Positions 25,499-34,111 are shown, numbered from the stretch's first letter. The stretch: 64,000 nt of DNA from G958296245 sp963664035 (GCA_963664035.2 OY760867.2:1054001-1118000), one strand, 5' to 3'. Numbers and translations are program-made. Notes: generated from the sequence alone by a model not told the origin.

Positions 25499-26317
25499 AT
25501 GGCGTCCGACGACTTCGGATTCAAGAGCTTTTCGAGCAACCGCTTCTACACGGAGCAGAACGCCCACCTGGTGGACATGGTGGAGGTCGGCTCCGGGCAG
25601 TGCATCGTGGACCTCGCCTGCGGCACGGGCGGCGTGACGCGCATAATCGCCGACCGGCTCAAGGGCGCCCGCGACTCCGCGATCATCGGGATAGACCACT
25701 CGGCCTCGGCGCTCAAGCAGGCCATGGAGGACCTGAAGGACGTGCGGGACTCGGCTATCCAGTTCGTGCAGAGCGGCGTTGAGAACATATCGGAGGCGGT
25801 CAAGGTCCGGGCGGACGCGGTGATCTTCTGCAACGCCATCCACTACGTGCCGGACAAGGGCGCGCTGCTGAACGAGATCGCCGACACGCTCAAGCCCGGG
25901 GGCAAGCTCGCCTTCAACACGTCCTTCTACGAGGGCGCGCACCTCCCGGAGACGCTCCAGTTCTACCGGCGCTGGATGATGAAGGCCGCCAGGTCGCTGC
26001 GGAAGGAGTACGGCCTGTCGCCGTCCAGGGCGGACAAGGTCGAGGCCCGCCGGCACCTGTCGCCGGAGGAGTACCGGGGCCTGCTGGAGAGCCACGGCTT
26101 CCGCGTCGCCAGGCAGGAGGTCAAGACCGTCAACGTGCCGATCCAGGGCTGGCTCGACATCAGCTCCTTCGAGGACTTCATCGTGGGCACCATGCCCGGC
26201 GTGCCTCTCGACAAGGCGAGCGCGGTCCTCAAGTCGGGCCTGAGGCAGACCTTCCAGGAGATGGATCTCCGCTACGTCCCCCGCAACTGGCTCGACGTAG
26301 TTGCCGTCAGGGTGTGA
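25499..26317 (+). CDS. Class I SAM-dependent methyltransferase
   Basis: A 272-residue methyltransferase with motif I VDLACGTGGVTR, acidic GIDHSASAL and post-motif YVPDKGALLNEIADTLKPGG. The C-terminal 100 residues are specific and hydrophobic, without clear membrane segments. The substrate is not apparent; the motif set fits small-molecule methyltransferases of the UbiE/ArsM type. It stands alone and converges on the dnaK operon. Confidence 0.8.
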   Translation: MASDDFGFKSFSSNRFYTEQNAHLVDMVEVGSGQCIVDLACGTGGVTRIIADRLKGARDSAIIGIDHSASALKQAMEDLKDVRDSAIQFVQSGVENISEAVKVRADAVIFCNAIHYVPDKGALLNEIADTLKPGGKLAFNTSFYEGAHLPETLQFYRRWMMKAARSLRKEYGLSPSRADKVEARRHLSPEEYRGLLESHGFRVARQEVKTVNVPIQGWLDISSFEDFIVGTMPGVPLDKASAVLKSGLRQTFQEMDLRYVPRNWLDVVAVRV

Positions 26318-26365
26318 CCGGCCCGCCGGACGTTTTCCGGCAGTTCGAGATGTATCCCCAGGACT

Positions 26366-26596
26366 CTAAGCTCGGCCAACTGCTACGTCTATGCTGGTGA
26401 CATAGACTTCGCCCTGGAGACGCTGCCGGATCTCCGACGGACTGGCCTCCTCCAGGAAGAGCTGCACGGCCTCCTGGAGGTTGTGTTGGCTCTCCTCCAC
26501 GGTATCGCCCTGGCTCGCGATGTCCAGCTCGGGGCACAGCGCAACATAGCCGTTCCCATCGCGCTCGATGACTGCGGTCAGCCGGCGTGTAGACAT
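26366..26596 (-). CDS. HicB-family antitoxin-like protein
   Basis: A 76-residue HicB-like protein: TAVIERDGNGYVALCPELD, then SQGDTVEESQHNLQEAVQLFL, a partial RNase-H-like fold that normally blocks the HicA toxin. No hicA lies beside it, so it is an orphan or works with a distant toxin. The ATG at 26596 is preferred because GGTGAG, at the end of a run of eleven G, stands 8 bases before it; an upstream GTG at 26608 would start within the run. It follows dnaK closely and may be the last gene of the heat-shock operon. Confidence 0.75.
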   Translation of the reverse strand: MSTRRLTAVIERDGNGYVALCPELDIASQGDTVEESQHNLQEAVQLFLEEASPSEIRQRLQGEVYVTSIDVAVGRA

Positions 26597-26623
26597 GGTC
26601 GTGCTCACCCCCCCCCCCTGGTC

Positions 26624-28540
26624 CTATAGCTCCCGGTATTCGCCCTCCACGGTTCCCTCGGGCTTGTCGCCGGCCGGGCCGTCGCCTCCCCCGTCCTGGG
26701 GCGGAGCGCCGTCGGGGCCGGTGGGCTGGTCGCCGGACTGGCCGTAGACGTGCTGCCCCAGCTTGGTCATCGACTCCTGGAGCTTGTCCAGGGCGGTCTT
26801 GATGCGCCCCGAGTCCTCCGCCGCCACGGCCTCGCGCACCTCCTTCACCGCGGCTTCGATCTCCTCCTTGAGGTCGTCGGGGACCTTGTCCTTGTTCTCT
26901 TCGAGCAGCTTCTCGGCCTGGTAGGCCGTGTTCTCCGCGTTGTTGCGGAGGTCGATCTCCTCGCGCTTGCGCCTGTCCTCCTCGGCGTGCGCCTCGGCGT
27001 CCTTGACCATCGCGTCTATCTCGCTCTGCGACAGCCCCGAGCTGGCGGTGATGGTGATCCGCTGCTCCTTGCCCGTTCCCTTGTCCTTCGCCGAGACGTT
27101 CAGGATGCCGTTGGCGTCTATGTCGAATGTGACCTCGATCTGCGGCATTCCGCGCGGCGCAGGCAGGATGCCGGCGAGCATGAAGCGGCCTATGGTCTTG
27201 TTGTCGCCGGCCTGGGAGCGCTCGCCCTGGAGCACGTGAACCTCCACGCTGCTCTGGTTGTCCGCGGCCGTGGTGAAGACCTCCGACTTGGCGGTGGGTA
27301 TGGTCGTGTTGCGCGGGATGAGCGGCGTCGTAACGCCCCCAAGCGTCTCGATGCCCAGCGTGAGCGGGGTCACGTCCAGCAGCAGGATGTCCTGCACCTC
27401 GCCCTGGAGCACCCCGGCCTGTATGGCCGCGCCGACGGCTACCACCTCGTCCGGGTTGACGCCCTGGTGGGGCTCCCTGCCGAACAGGTCCTGCACCACC
27501 TTCTGCACCGCGGGCATCCGCGTCATGCCGCCCACCAGGATGACCTCCTGGACGCCGTCGGCCGCGATTCCCGCGTCCTCTAGGGCCTGCTTGCAGGGGC
27601 CTACGGCCCGCTGCACGAGGTCGGCGACGAGCTGCTCGAGCGTGGCCCGCGTCAGGGTCATCACGAGGTGCTTCGGCCCGGAGGCGTCCGCGGTGATGAA
27701 CGGCAGGTTGATCTCGGCCTGCGTGAGGGTCGAGAGCTCGATCTTGGCGCGCTCGGCGGCCTCGCGCAGCCGCTGCAGGGCCATCCGGTCCTGCTTGAGG
27801 TCGATCCCCTGCTCGCGCTGGAACTCCTCGGCGATCCAGTCGACCACCCTCTGGTCGAAGTCGTCTCCGCCCAGGTGCGTGTCGCCGTTGGTCGCCTTCA
27901 CCTCGAAGACGCCCTCGCCCAACTGTAGGATGGTGATGTCGAAGGTGCCGCCGCCGAGGTCGAAGACCGCGATCGTCTCGTCCGCGCTCTTTTCGAGGCC
28001 GTACGCCAGCGACGCGGCCGTCGGCTCGTTGATGATGCGCAGCACCTCGAGGCCGGCTATCCGGCCGGCGTCCTTCGTCGCGTTGCGCTGGCTGTCGTTG
28101 AAGTAGGCGGGCACCGTGATGACGGCCTGGGAGATCGTCTCGCCCAGCTTCGCCTCCGCGTCCTGCTTCAGCTTCTGGAGCACCATTGCGGAGACCTCGG
28201 GGGGCGCGTGGCCCTTGCCCCCCATCTCCACGTGGGCGTCGCCGTTGGAGTGGGCGGTCACCTTGAACGGCACCAGGCCCACGTCGCGCTGGACGGTCTC
28301 GTCCTTGAATCGGCGCCCCATGAAGCGCTTCACCGAGTAGACGGTGTTCTCGGGATTGGTCACCGACTGGCGCTTGGCCGTCATGCCGACGTAGCGCTCG
28401 CCGGTCTTCGGGTTGGTCCCGACGACGGACGGCGTCGTCCTGCCGCCCTCGGCGTTTTCGAGCACCCTCGGCTCGCCGGCCTCTATCACGGCCATGCATG
28501 AGTTGGTTGTCCCCAGGTCGATACCCAGAACTTTAGCCAT
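26624..28540 (-). CDS. dnaK: Chaperone protein DnaK
   Basis: A 638-residue Hsp70 of normal length. The ATPase domain begins VLGIDLGTTNSC and has the phosphate-2 motif FDLGGGTFDIT; the linker and substrate-binding domain include LLLDVTPLTLGIETLGG, followed by a helical lid and an acidic, Gly-rich tail ending EYREL. Its ATG overlaps the grpE stop (TAATG). Order on this strand is hspR-grpE-dnaK; no dnaJ is present in the window. Confidence 0.98.
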   Translation of the reverse strand: MAKVLGIDLGTTNSCMAVIEAGEPRVLENAEGGRTTPSVVGTNPKTGERYVGMTAKRQSVTNPENTVYSVKRFMGRRFKDETVQRDVGLVPFKVTAHSNGDAHVEMGGKGHAPPEVSAMVLQKLKQDAEAKLGETISQAVITVPAYFNDSQRNATKDAGRIAGLEVLRIINEPTAASLAYGLEKSADETIAVFDLGGGTFDITILQLGEGVFEVKATNGDTHLGGDDFDQRVVDWIAEEFQREQGIDLKQDRMALQRLREAAERAKIELSTLTQAEINLPFITADASGPKHLVMTLTRATLEQLVADLVQRAVGPCKQALEDAGIAADGVQEVILVGGMTRMPAVQKVVQDLFGREPHQGVNPDEVVAVGAAIQAGVLQGEVQDILLLDVTPLTLGIETLGGVTTPLIPRNTTIPTAKSEVFTTAADNQSSVEVHVLQGERSQAGDNKTIGRFMLAGILPAPRGMPQIEVTFDIDANGILNVSAKDKGTGKEQRITITASSGLSQSEIDAMVKDAEAHAEEDRRKREEIDLRNNAENTAYQAEKLLEENKDKVPDDLKEEIEAAVKEVREAVAAEDSGRIKTALDKLQESMTKLGQHVYGQSGDQPTGPDGAPPQDGGGDGPAGDKPEGTVEGEYREL

Positions 28541-29229
28541 TAGTTTGTCTCCTTGTCATCCGAGTCTTCCGGGCCACCCGCGGCCCCTGCGTCGCACACT
28601 TCTTCCTGTTCGGTCCCGGCCTCCGGCTCCGTTGCGTCTTCCGCATCGGCTACGGCCTCTGTCTCGGCCACAGCCTCCGCTTCGGTCGCCGACGTGTCCG
28701 CTTGAGCCGGGGGCTCCGGCTCCTTGGCTACGACCACCTGCGCGGCGCGCAGCACCATGTCGTTCAGCATGTAGCCTTCCCGGAAGACCTCCGTCACCAC
28801 GCCGGGCTCGCTCTCCGCGGTCTCCACGTAGTGGACGGCCTCCAGGTGCCACGGCTCGAAGGGCTTGCCGAGGGCCTCTATCTTCCGCACGCCGGACGTC
28901 TCCAGGACGCTCTCCATCTTGCGCATCACGAGGTCCAAGCCCTCCAGCCATCCGGGGGCCACGGCGTCCTCGGGCACCATGTCCAGCGCCCTCTGCATAT
29001 CGTCGACGACGCCGATCACCTTCAGCAGCACGTCGGCGCTGGCGCGGCGGCGGACCTCCTCGATCTCCCCGGCCGCGCGGCGGCGGTAGTTGACCAGGTC
29101 GGCCTGCGCGCGCTGGGCCAGCCTGCGGAACTGGTCCTTCTCGCGGAGCGCCTCCTCCAGCCCGATCCGGTCGTCCGGGACGGAGTCCCCACCCTCGGGC
29201 GCGCAGTCCTGCGTCGCTTCTTCACTCAT
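28540..29229 (-). CDS. grpE: Nucleotide exchange factor GrpE
   Basis: A 229-residue GrpE that releases ADP from DnaK. The core helix FRRLAQRAQADLVNYRRRA and the C-terminal beta-domain (WHLEAVHYVE, then GVVTEVFREGYMLNDMVLRAAQV) are clear. The C-terminal extension after VVVAKEPE is long, acidic and alanine-rich, unlike the compact tails of most GrpE proteins. Coupled to dnaK by a one-base overlap. Confidence 0.95.
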   Translation of the reverse strand: MSEEATQDCAPEGGDSVPDDRIGLEEALREKDQFRRLAQRAQADLVNYRRRAAGEIEEVRRRASADVLLKVIGVVDDMQRALDMVPEDAVAPGWLEGLDLVMRKMESVLETSGVRKIEALGKPFEPWHLEAVHYVETAESEPGVVTEVFREGYMLNDMVLRAAQVVVAKEPEPPAQADTSATEAEAVAETEAVADAEDATEPEAGTEQEEVCDAGAAGGPEDSDDKETN

Positions 29230-29250
29230 GCGGTCCGATGCCTCCCACCT

Positions 29251-29757
29251 CTATCTCTGCGCCTGCCGCCCCTCGTGGGCGTGGAGCAGGTCGAATAGCT
29301 CGTCGAGGCTCACGTCCACGAACTCCCCCAGTCTCTCGTCCGGAACGCGCGGCAGCCTCGCCCTGATCTCCAGCATGCGGTTGAACAGCCGCAGCATGAG
29401 CTGGACGCCCGCAAGGTTGAGCCCCAGGTCGCCGACGAGGTGCTTGATCAGCCGGAGCCGGGCGATGTCCTCCTCGGAGTAGAGGCGCAGCATCCCGACG
29501 GTGCGGGAGGGCCTGACCAGGCCGGCCCGCTCGTACTTGCGCAGCGTCTGGGGGTGCATCTCCAGGATGCGCGCCGCGACGCTGATGATGTAGACGCCCT
29601 CCACGCTCTCGGCCCTTCGGCCGGCGCCCGAGTCGCCGGGGGGCCCGTCGCCATCATAGCCTAACTCGAACAGGGCCGCTGTCGTTCTACTACCAGGAAC
29701 GCGGCCCTCCCGGCGTCTTCGCGGACCGGATGTCACTGGGAAGTCTGCCTCCGACAC
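29251..29757 (-). CDS. hspR: MerR-family heat-shock regulator HspR
   Basis: A 168-residue regulator. The MerR helix-turn-helix reads ISVAARILEMHPQTLRKYER, the next part is RPSRTVGMLRLYSEEDIARL, and a coiled-coil dimerisation segment follows. HspR proteins repress the dnaK operon by binding HAIR sites and use DnaK as a co-repressor. The frame opens at GTG 29757, giving about 55 extra low-complexity residues; a start near the VEGVYIISV segment would give the usual length, so the N-terminus is uncertain. It is first in its operon, not last as in Streptomyces. Confidence 0.85.
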   Translation of the reverse strand: MSEADFPVTSGPRRRREGRVPGSRTTAALFELGYDGDGPPGDSGAGRRAESVEGVYIISVAARILEMHPQTLRKYERAGLVRPSRTVGMLRLYSEEDIARLRLIKHLVGDLGLNLAGVQLMLRLFNRMLEIRARLPRVPDERLGEFVDVSLDELFDLLHAHEGRQAQR

Positions 29758-29776
29758 TGAGAAATACGACGGTCAC

Positions 29777-29805
29777 AGTATAGGAGTTGATTCGGGTTGT
29801 GTCAA
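29777..29805 (-). promoter_or_regulatory. Near-consensus promoter of hspR-grpE-dnaK
   Basis: On the minus strand TTGACA (29805-29800), exactly 17 bases, then TATACT (29782-29777), about 20 bases before the hspR frame opens. This is the strongest promoter seen in the window. Confidence 0.75.
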
Positions 29806-29825
29806 GGGTGGTGCTGTGGTATAGT
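29797..29825 (+). promoter_or_regulatory. Divergent promoter overlapping the hspR promoter
   Basis: TTGTGT (29797-29802), 17 bases, TATAGT (29820-29825), reading toward the zinc-ribbon gene. GTCAAG occurs at 29801-29806 and 29824-29829, 23 bases apart, and could be part of a repressor site. No perfect HAIR sequence is visible. Confidence 0.5.
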
Positions 29826-29933
29826 CAAGTCCGATGATACCGGGGGCGAACTACCCTTGGGGTCTCAACCATAAGCAAATCCAATAGATGGGCCGTACGG
29901 CGTACGGCATTCAGGGAGGAGAGGAGGCAAACG

Positions 29934-30137
29934 ATGTTGTTCTTCAAGTCATGCCCAAGGTGCAAGGGAGACGTCCACGTCAACCAGGACGTGTACGGGC
30001 GCTACAAGGAGTGCCTGCAGTGCGGCTTCATGGAGGACGTGCAGACCGCCGACGAGGCCCTGGCGGCAGCGGTCGCCAAGGCCGGGTTCGCCGGGCCCGA
30101 GCGGGGCAGGAAGCCGGCGGCAGCCAGGGTAGCCTAG
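29934..30137 (+). CDS. Small zinc-ribbon protein
   Basis: A 67-residue protein with two CxxC knuckles, CPRCKGD and CLQCGF, 24 residues apart, as in zinc ribbons. The C-terminal half is alanine- and lysine-rich. GGAGGAGAGGAGG before the ATG is a strong ribosome-binding region. It is divergent from hspR and possibly under the same control. Function unknown. Confidence 0.75.
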   Translation: MLFFKSCPRCKGDVHVNQDVYGRYKECLQCGFMEDVQTADEALAAAVAKAGFAGPERGRKPAAARVA

Positions 30138-30157
30138 CGAACGCTGACGCCGACGAT

Positions 30158-30388
30158 ATGATCGAGTACAAGGGATATGTTGCGGAGGTCGTGTACGACG
30201 ATTCCGTAGACCTACTACATGCCCGAGTCGCCAACAGCGGCGATTATCCGATCGCAACCGCCGAGGCCAGCGACGTGGAGGGGATCAAGCGGGAGTTCCG
30301 GATCTCCATCGACGTGTACCTTGACTCGTGCAGGGAGTTCGGCATCGAGCCCGTCAAGCCCCGCCCAGTCATAAGCCAATCACCCTAA
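30158..30388 (+). CDS. HicB-like antitoxin protein
   Basis: A 76-residue HicB-like protein: YKGYVAEVVYDDSVDLLHARV, then ASDVEGIKREFRISIDVYL and a proline-rich tail. It is of the type annotated 'type II toxin-antitoxin system HicB family'. No HicA toxin is adjacent, as for the gene at 26366. It follows the zinc-ribbon gene after 20 bases. Confidence 0.75.
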   Translation: MIEYKGYVAEVVYDDSVDLLHARVANSGDYPIATAEASDVEGIKREFRISIDVYLDSCREFGIEPVKPRPVISQSP

Positions 30389-30472
30389 TGGGCTTGTCAG
30401 GGCTCTTGTCAGTAGAGCACCCTACCCCACCTCGTCAACTCCGCTGCCCTAGGCTACAATTCACCTTGTCGT

Positions 30473-30503
30473 CCCGCCCCAGGGGAATGACCCCTGGGGC
30501 GGG
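30473..30503. terminator. Perfect 13-bp hairpin
   Basis: CCCGCCCCAGGGG, loop AATGA, CCCCTGGGGCGGG. It follows the HicB-like gene by 85 bases and lacks a T-run. It may end that transcript or be a dispersed palindrome. Confidence 0.55.
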
Positions 30504-30541
30504 TGTCGTATAGGGCCGGTCCATATCCGCGGAGGGGCGTG

Positions 30542-30697
30542 GTGGAAGAGCAAGACCAGACCAAGGGCGCGCGCAGGGAAGAAAAGCGGCGCAAGAAGCG
30601 GAAGATGAAGGTGGTGGGGAGGAGCGTGCGGCTGCTCCAGCGCATCATCGGACAGCGCGCCGAGGATGCCCGCGATGCCGCACGGCGCGGGCGTTGA
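30542..30697 (+). CDS. Small basic protein, unknown
   Basis: A 51-residue lysine- and arginine-rich peptide (GARREEKRRKKRKMKVVGR). GGAGG ends six bases before the GTG chosen here; an adjacent GTG at 30539 is also possible. Its stop overlaps the TTG start of the following methyltransferase by 4 bases, which supports it being translated. Function unknown. Confidence 0.45.
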   Translation: MEEQDQTKGARREEKRRKKRKMKVVGRSVRLLQRIIGQRAEDARDAARRGR

Positions 30698-31482
30698 ACG
30701 TCTACACCCAGTACAGGGACTCTGCGAACCTCAGGGCGCGCGCCGGCCTGCACGCTAGGTTCAGCACCAACAAGGTCGACTGGCTCAGGTGGGTCTTCGA
30801 GCGCCTGGACCTCCAACGCGGCAGCCGAGTGCTGGAAGTGGGCTGCGGGACCGGGGAGCTCTGGAGGCGCAACCTGCCGGACGTGCCTTCGGGCTGCACA
30901 GTAGTCGTGTCCGACCTCTCCCCCGGCATGGCGTCCGAGGCGCGCGGCAAGCTGGCCGCTGACGGACGGTTCACGCCCTGCGTTTGCGACGCTCAGCACC
31001 TGCCGTTCCCGGCCGACTCCTTCGACCAGGTGGTCGCCAACCACATGCTCTACCATGTGCCGGACAGGCGACGCGCCCTGGGCGAGATGTGGAGGGTGCT
31101 GAGGCCCGGGGGCAGGCTGGTTGCCGCCACCAACGGCATATCCCACATGCGCGAGCTGTGGCAGACGCTGGACAGGGTGTCCCCCGGCGCGGAAGCGAAG
31201 GCGAAGGCGGTCGCCGTCGATGGGGGCTTCAGCCTGCAGAACGGCGCCGAACAGCTGGCGGAGTGGTTCGCCGACGTTACCATAGCGCGACGGGACGACT
31301 CCCTGGAGGTGACGGAGGCGAGGCCGGTGGTCGAGTATGCGCTGTCGTCCGATCTCTACGACCTCTCCGGGGACAGGGCCTCCCGGTTGGCGGAGCTTGT
31401 AGAGTGTGAGATAGTTAAGCATGGTCGATTCGCAATCACGAAAGAGGCCGGCCTGTTCGAGGCGAGAAAGCAGCAGAGGTAG
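30694..31482 (+). CDS. Class I SAM-dependent methyltransferase (Methyltransf_11 type)
   Basis: A 262-residue methyltransferase with motif I VLEVGCGTGELW, motif II VVSDLSPGM, motif III AQHLPFPADSFDQVVANHMLYHV and LRPGGRLV. The family methylates many small molecules; no substrate is evident. The TTG start forms a TTGA overlap with the small basic gene, and thiD begins 3 bases after its stop, so the three probably form one transcript. Confidence 0.82.
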   Translation: MNVYTQYRDSANLRARAGLHARFSTNKVDWLRWVFERLDLQRGSRVLEVGCGTGELWRRNLPDVPSGCTVVVSDLSPGMASEARGKLAADGRFTPCVCDAQHLPFPADSFDQVVANHMLYHVPDRRRALGEMWRVLRPGGRLVAATNGISHMRELWQTLDRVSPGAEAKAKAVAVDGGFSLQNGAEQLAEWFADVTIARRDDSLEVTEARPVVEYALSSDLYDLSGDRASRLAELVECEIVKHGRFAITKEAGLFEARKQQR

Positions 31483-31485
31483 TCG

Positions 31486-32304
31486 TTGACCATCGCAGCC
31501 GGGAGTGGCGCTCACGTGCCGAAGGCCATGACCATCGCGGGCTCGGACTCCGGCGGAGGCGCCGGGATCCAGGCGGACCTGAAGACCTTCGCGGCGCTGG
31601 GCGTCTACGGAACGTCCGTCATAACGGCCGTAACGGCCCAGAACACCCTGGAGGTCGCCGACGTAGTGGAGATTCCGGTCGAGACCGTGCGCTCCCAGAT
31701 CGACGCGGTCGTTGGCGACATCGGCGCGGACGCGGTGAAGACGGGGATGCTCTCCTCGTCGGCCATCATCGAGGCTGTGGCGGAGAAGGTGAAGGAACAC
31801 GGCCTGGCGAACCTCGTCGTGGACCCGGTCATGGTGGCCAAGTCGGGCGATAGATTGCTCCGGGAAGACGCCGTCGAGGCGCTCAGGACGCTGCTGGTGC
31901 CGGCGGCCGCCGTGGTTACCCCCAACGCACCCGAGGCGGAGGCGCTGACCGGGAGGACGGTCGCCTCCGTGGACGACGCGCGCGACGCCGCCATGCAGAT
32001 CGTGGACATGGGCGCCAGGGCCGCGGTCGTCAAGGGAGGCCACATGGAGGACGGGCCGGCGTCGGACGTCTTCTTCGACGGCTCCGATCTCCGGGTCTTC
32101 ACGTCGCCGAGGGTCCCCACCACCAGCACGCACGGCACCGGATGCACCTTCGCGTCGGCCATCGCGGCGGGGGTCGCCAGGGGAATGCCCCTGAGGGACG
32201 CCGTCTCCCAGGCCAAGAGGTACGTGACGGCGGCCATCCGCGAGGCCTTCCCCGTAGGCGGCGGCCACGGCCCGCTGAACCACTTCCACGCGCTCTGGGA
32301 GTGA
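31486..32304 (+). CDS. thiD: Hydroxymethylpyrimidine/phosphomethylpyrimidine kinase
   Basis: A 272-residue ThiD, which phosphorylates HMP and HMP-P in thiamine synthesis. The N-terminal AMTIAGSDSGGGAGIQADLK, the GMLSS loop, DPVMVAKSG and the catalytic HGTGCTFASAIAAG anion hole are all present. A TTG start is used here; a GTG at 31516 would remove ten residues before the conserved core and is equally possible. No TPP riboswitch is visible upstream. Confidence 0.93.
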   Translation: MTIAAGSGAHVPKAMTIAGSDSGGGAGIQADLKTFAALGVYGTSVITAVTAQNTLEVADVVEIPVETVRSQIDAVVGDIGADAVKTGMLSSSAIIEAVAEKVKEHGLANLVVDPVMVAKSGDRLLREDAVEALRTLLVPAAAVVTPNAPEAEALTGRTVASVDDARDAAMQIVDMGARAAVVKGGHMEDGPASDVFFDGSDLRVFTSPRVPTTSTHGTGCTFASAIAAGVARGMPLRDAVSQAKRYVTAAIREAFPVGGGHGPLNHFHALWE

Positions 32305-32378
32305 GACCGGGAGAGAGGTCCCGGCTCTTTGATAGAATACGGGACTGTTGAGACACAACCTCTCCCGTTGGAGCCATA

Positions 32379-33302
32379 TTGTCACCACAGCTCGGATCCA
32401 AGGTAACCACCGCGTCGGAGGCCGTCGGCAGGCTCGTCCACGACGGCGCAACCGTGGGAATCGGGGGCCAGACCATAGGCAGATGCGGCATGGCGCTGGT
32501 CCACGAGATCATCCGGCAGGAAAAGAAGGACCTCCGCCTGGTGGGTTGCAGCATGTCCATGAGCATGGACCTGCTCGTGGGCGCCGGGCTGGTAGAGAGC
32601 ACCGAGTGCGGAACGGGCAACCTGGAGCGCTACGGCGGGACCTTCCGGTGGCGCAGGGCCGTAGAGGAGGGGCGGCTGGAGGTCGTCGACCACAGCCACC
32701 TGGCCATGGCCCTGCGCTTCCTCGCGGGCTCCCTCGGTCTGCCGTTCATGCCGTCCAAGAGCATGTTGGGCACCGACCTGCTGCGCCAGGAGGCGCGCGA
32801 CGGCAAGCCCCCGTTCGCGCTGGTCTCGAATCCCTGGGACCTGGACGAAAGGGTCGTGCTCCTTCCGGCCTGCACGCCCGACGTCTCCATCGTCCACGCG
32901 CAGAGGGCCGACGAGATGGGCAACGTCGTCATAGACGGCTTCACGACGCACGAGCCGGAGATGGTCAAGGCGTCCAGGTCGGTAATCGTGAGCTGCGAGG
33001 AGCTCGTCGGCACGGACGTCATCAGGGCCGACCCGGACAGGACGACCATCCCGTACCTCTATGTGGACGCCGTGGTGGTGCAGCCCTGGGGCGCGTACCC
33101 TACGGCGGTCCACCGGTACTACGAGCACGACGCCGCCCACGTCGCCGGCTACCAGCGGGCCGCGCGCGCCGGCGGGCCGCAGTATCAGGAATACCTGGAC
33201 GCCTACGTCCGCGGCTGCGCCGGCTTCGACGAGTTCCTGGAGAAGGCCGCCGGGCCGGACAGGCTGGAGGAGTTGCGCAAGGCTATGGAGGCGGTGGTTT
33301 GA
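32379..33302 (+). CDS. CoA-transferase subunit A (glutaconate/IpdA-like)
   Basis: A 307-residue alpha subunit of a family I CoA transferase or related hydrolase. The Rossmann-like start GATVGIGGQTIGRCGMALV and the segment HAQRADEMGNVVIDGF are typical of GctA/IpdA. The TTG start follows a short gap after thiD. It is coupled to subunit B by a TTGA overlap. Likely role: activation of an organic acid, or the IpdAB-like ring hydrolysis known from steroid catabolism. Confidence 0.85.
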   Translation: MSPQLGSKVTTASEAVGRLVHDGATVGIGGQTIGRCGMALVHEIIRQEKKDLRLVGCSMSMSMDLLVGAGLVESTECGTGNLERYGGTFRWRRAVEEGRLEVVDHSHLAMALRFLAGSLGLPFMPSKSMLGTDLLRQEARDGKPPFALVSNPWDLDERVVLLPACTPDVSIVHAQRADEMGNVVIDGFTTHEPEMVKASRSVIVSCEELVGTDVIRADPDRTTIPYLYVDAVVVQPWGAYPTAVHRYYEHDAAHVAGYQRAARAGGPQYQEYLDAYVRGCAGFDEFLEKAAGPDRLEELRKAMEAVV

Positions 33303-34075
33303 CGGCGCCCTTCATCCTGGACGAGCTCATGGTCATAGAGGCCTCACGCCACATCTCCGACGGGGACGTGGTGCTGGTGGGCACGGGCATGCCCATGGTG
33401 GCGGCGCTGATGGCGCTCAAGAGCCACGCCCCCAACATGTGCTACGTGGTGGAGACCGGCCCGGTCGCGCCGGAGGTGATACCGACCCCGATCTCCGTCT
33501 CCGACCCTCGGGTCATGTACCGCGCCGCCCGCGTCGGCTCCCTGCTGGAGTCCCTCGGCGGCGTGCTCCACCGCGGGCTGGTGGACGTCGGCTTCATCGG
33601 GGGCGCGCAGGTGGACCAGTTCGCCAACGTGAACTCCACCCTGATCGGGGACCGCGCCCGCCCGAAGGTCCGCTTCCCGGGCAGCGGCGGCGCGAACGAC
33701 GTGGCGTCCCACTCGAAGAAGGTGCTGATAATAACGCGCCACGAGCGGCGCCGCTTCCCGCCGCGCTGCGACTACGTGACCAGCCCCGGATACGTCGACG
33801 GCCCCCACGGCAGGAAGCGCGCCGGGCTGCCGGTCCCGTACCCGGACGTGGTGGTCGTGACGGACATGACCGTCATGTCCATAGACAAGGCCGCTGGCCG
33901 GCTGAGGGTGGACAAGCTGATGCCGGGCGTGTCGCTGGACGACCTCATCGAGAACACCGGATTCGAACCCATACAGCCGCCGTCCATAGAGACGACGGAA
34001 TCTCCTTCGCCCGCGGAGCTCCGCGTGCTGCGCGAGGAGGTCGACCCGGACAACGTGTACGTAAAGAGAGCGTGA
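33299..34075 (+). CDS. CoA-transferase subunit B (glutaconate/IpdB-like)
   Basis: A 258-residue beta subunit. VVETG near residue 52 places E52 at the position of the catalytic glutamate of family I transferases, and FIGGAQVDQFANVNSTLIG is the typical GctB signature. The start is TTG 33299 within TTGA of the previous stop. An antiporter gene follows after 36 bases. Confidence 0.87.
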   Translation: MTAPFILDELMVIEASRHISDGDVVLVGTGMPMVAALMALKSHAPNMCYVVETGPVAPEVIPTPISVSDPRVMYRAARVGSLLESLGGVLHRGLVDVGFIGGAQVDQFANVNSTLIGDRARPKVRFPGSGGANDVASHSKKVLIITRHERRRFPPRCDYVTSPGYVDGPHGRKRAGLPVPYPDVVVVTDMTVMSIDKAAGRLRVDKLMPGVSLDDLIENTGFEPIQPPSIETTESPSPAELRVLREEVDPDNVYVKRA

Positions 34076-34111
34076 GGGCGGGCGCGACGGCCTGTCCTTG
34101 GAAGCGAGACC

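Noticed and set aside
29758..29933. A classic HAIR operator for HspR
   Set aside because: No CTTGAGT-N7-ACTCAAG sequence was found; only GTCAAG direct repeats are present.
31400..31486. TPP riboswitch before thiD
   Set aside because: Only 3 bases separate thiD from the upstream gene, and none of the conserved TPP elements are visible.
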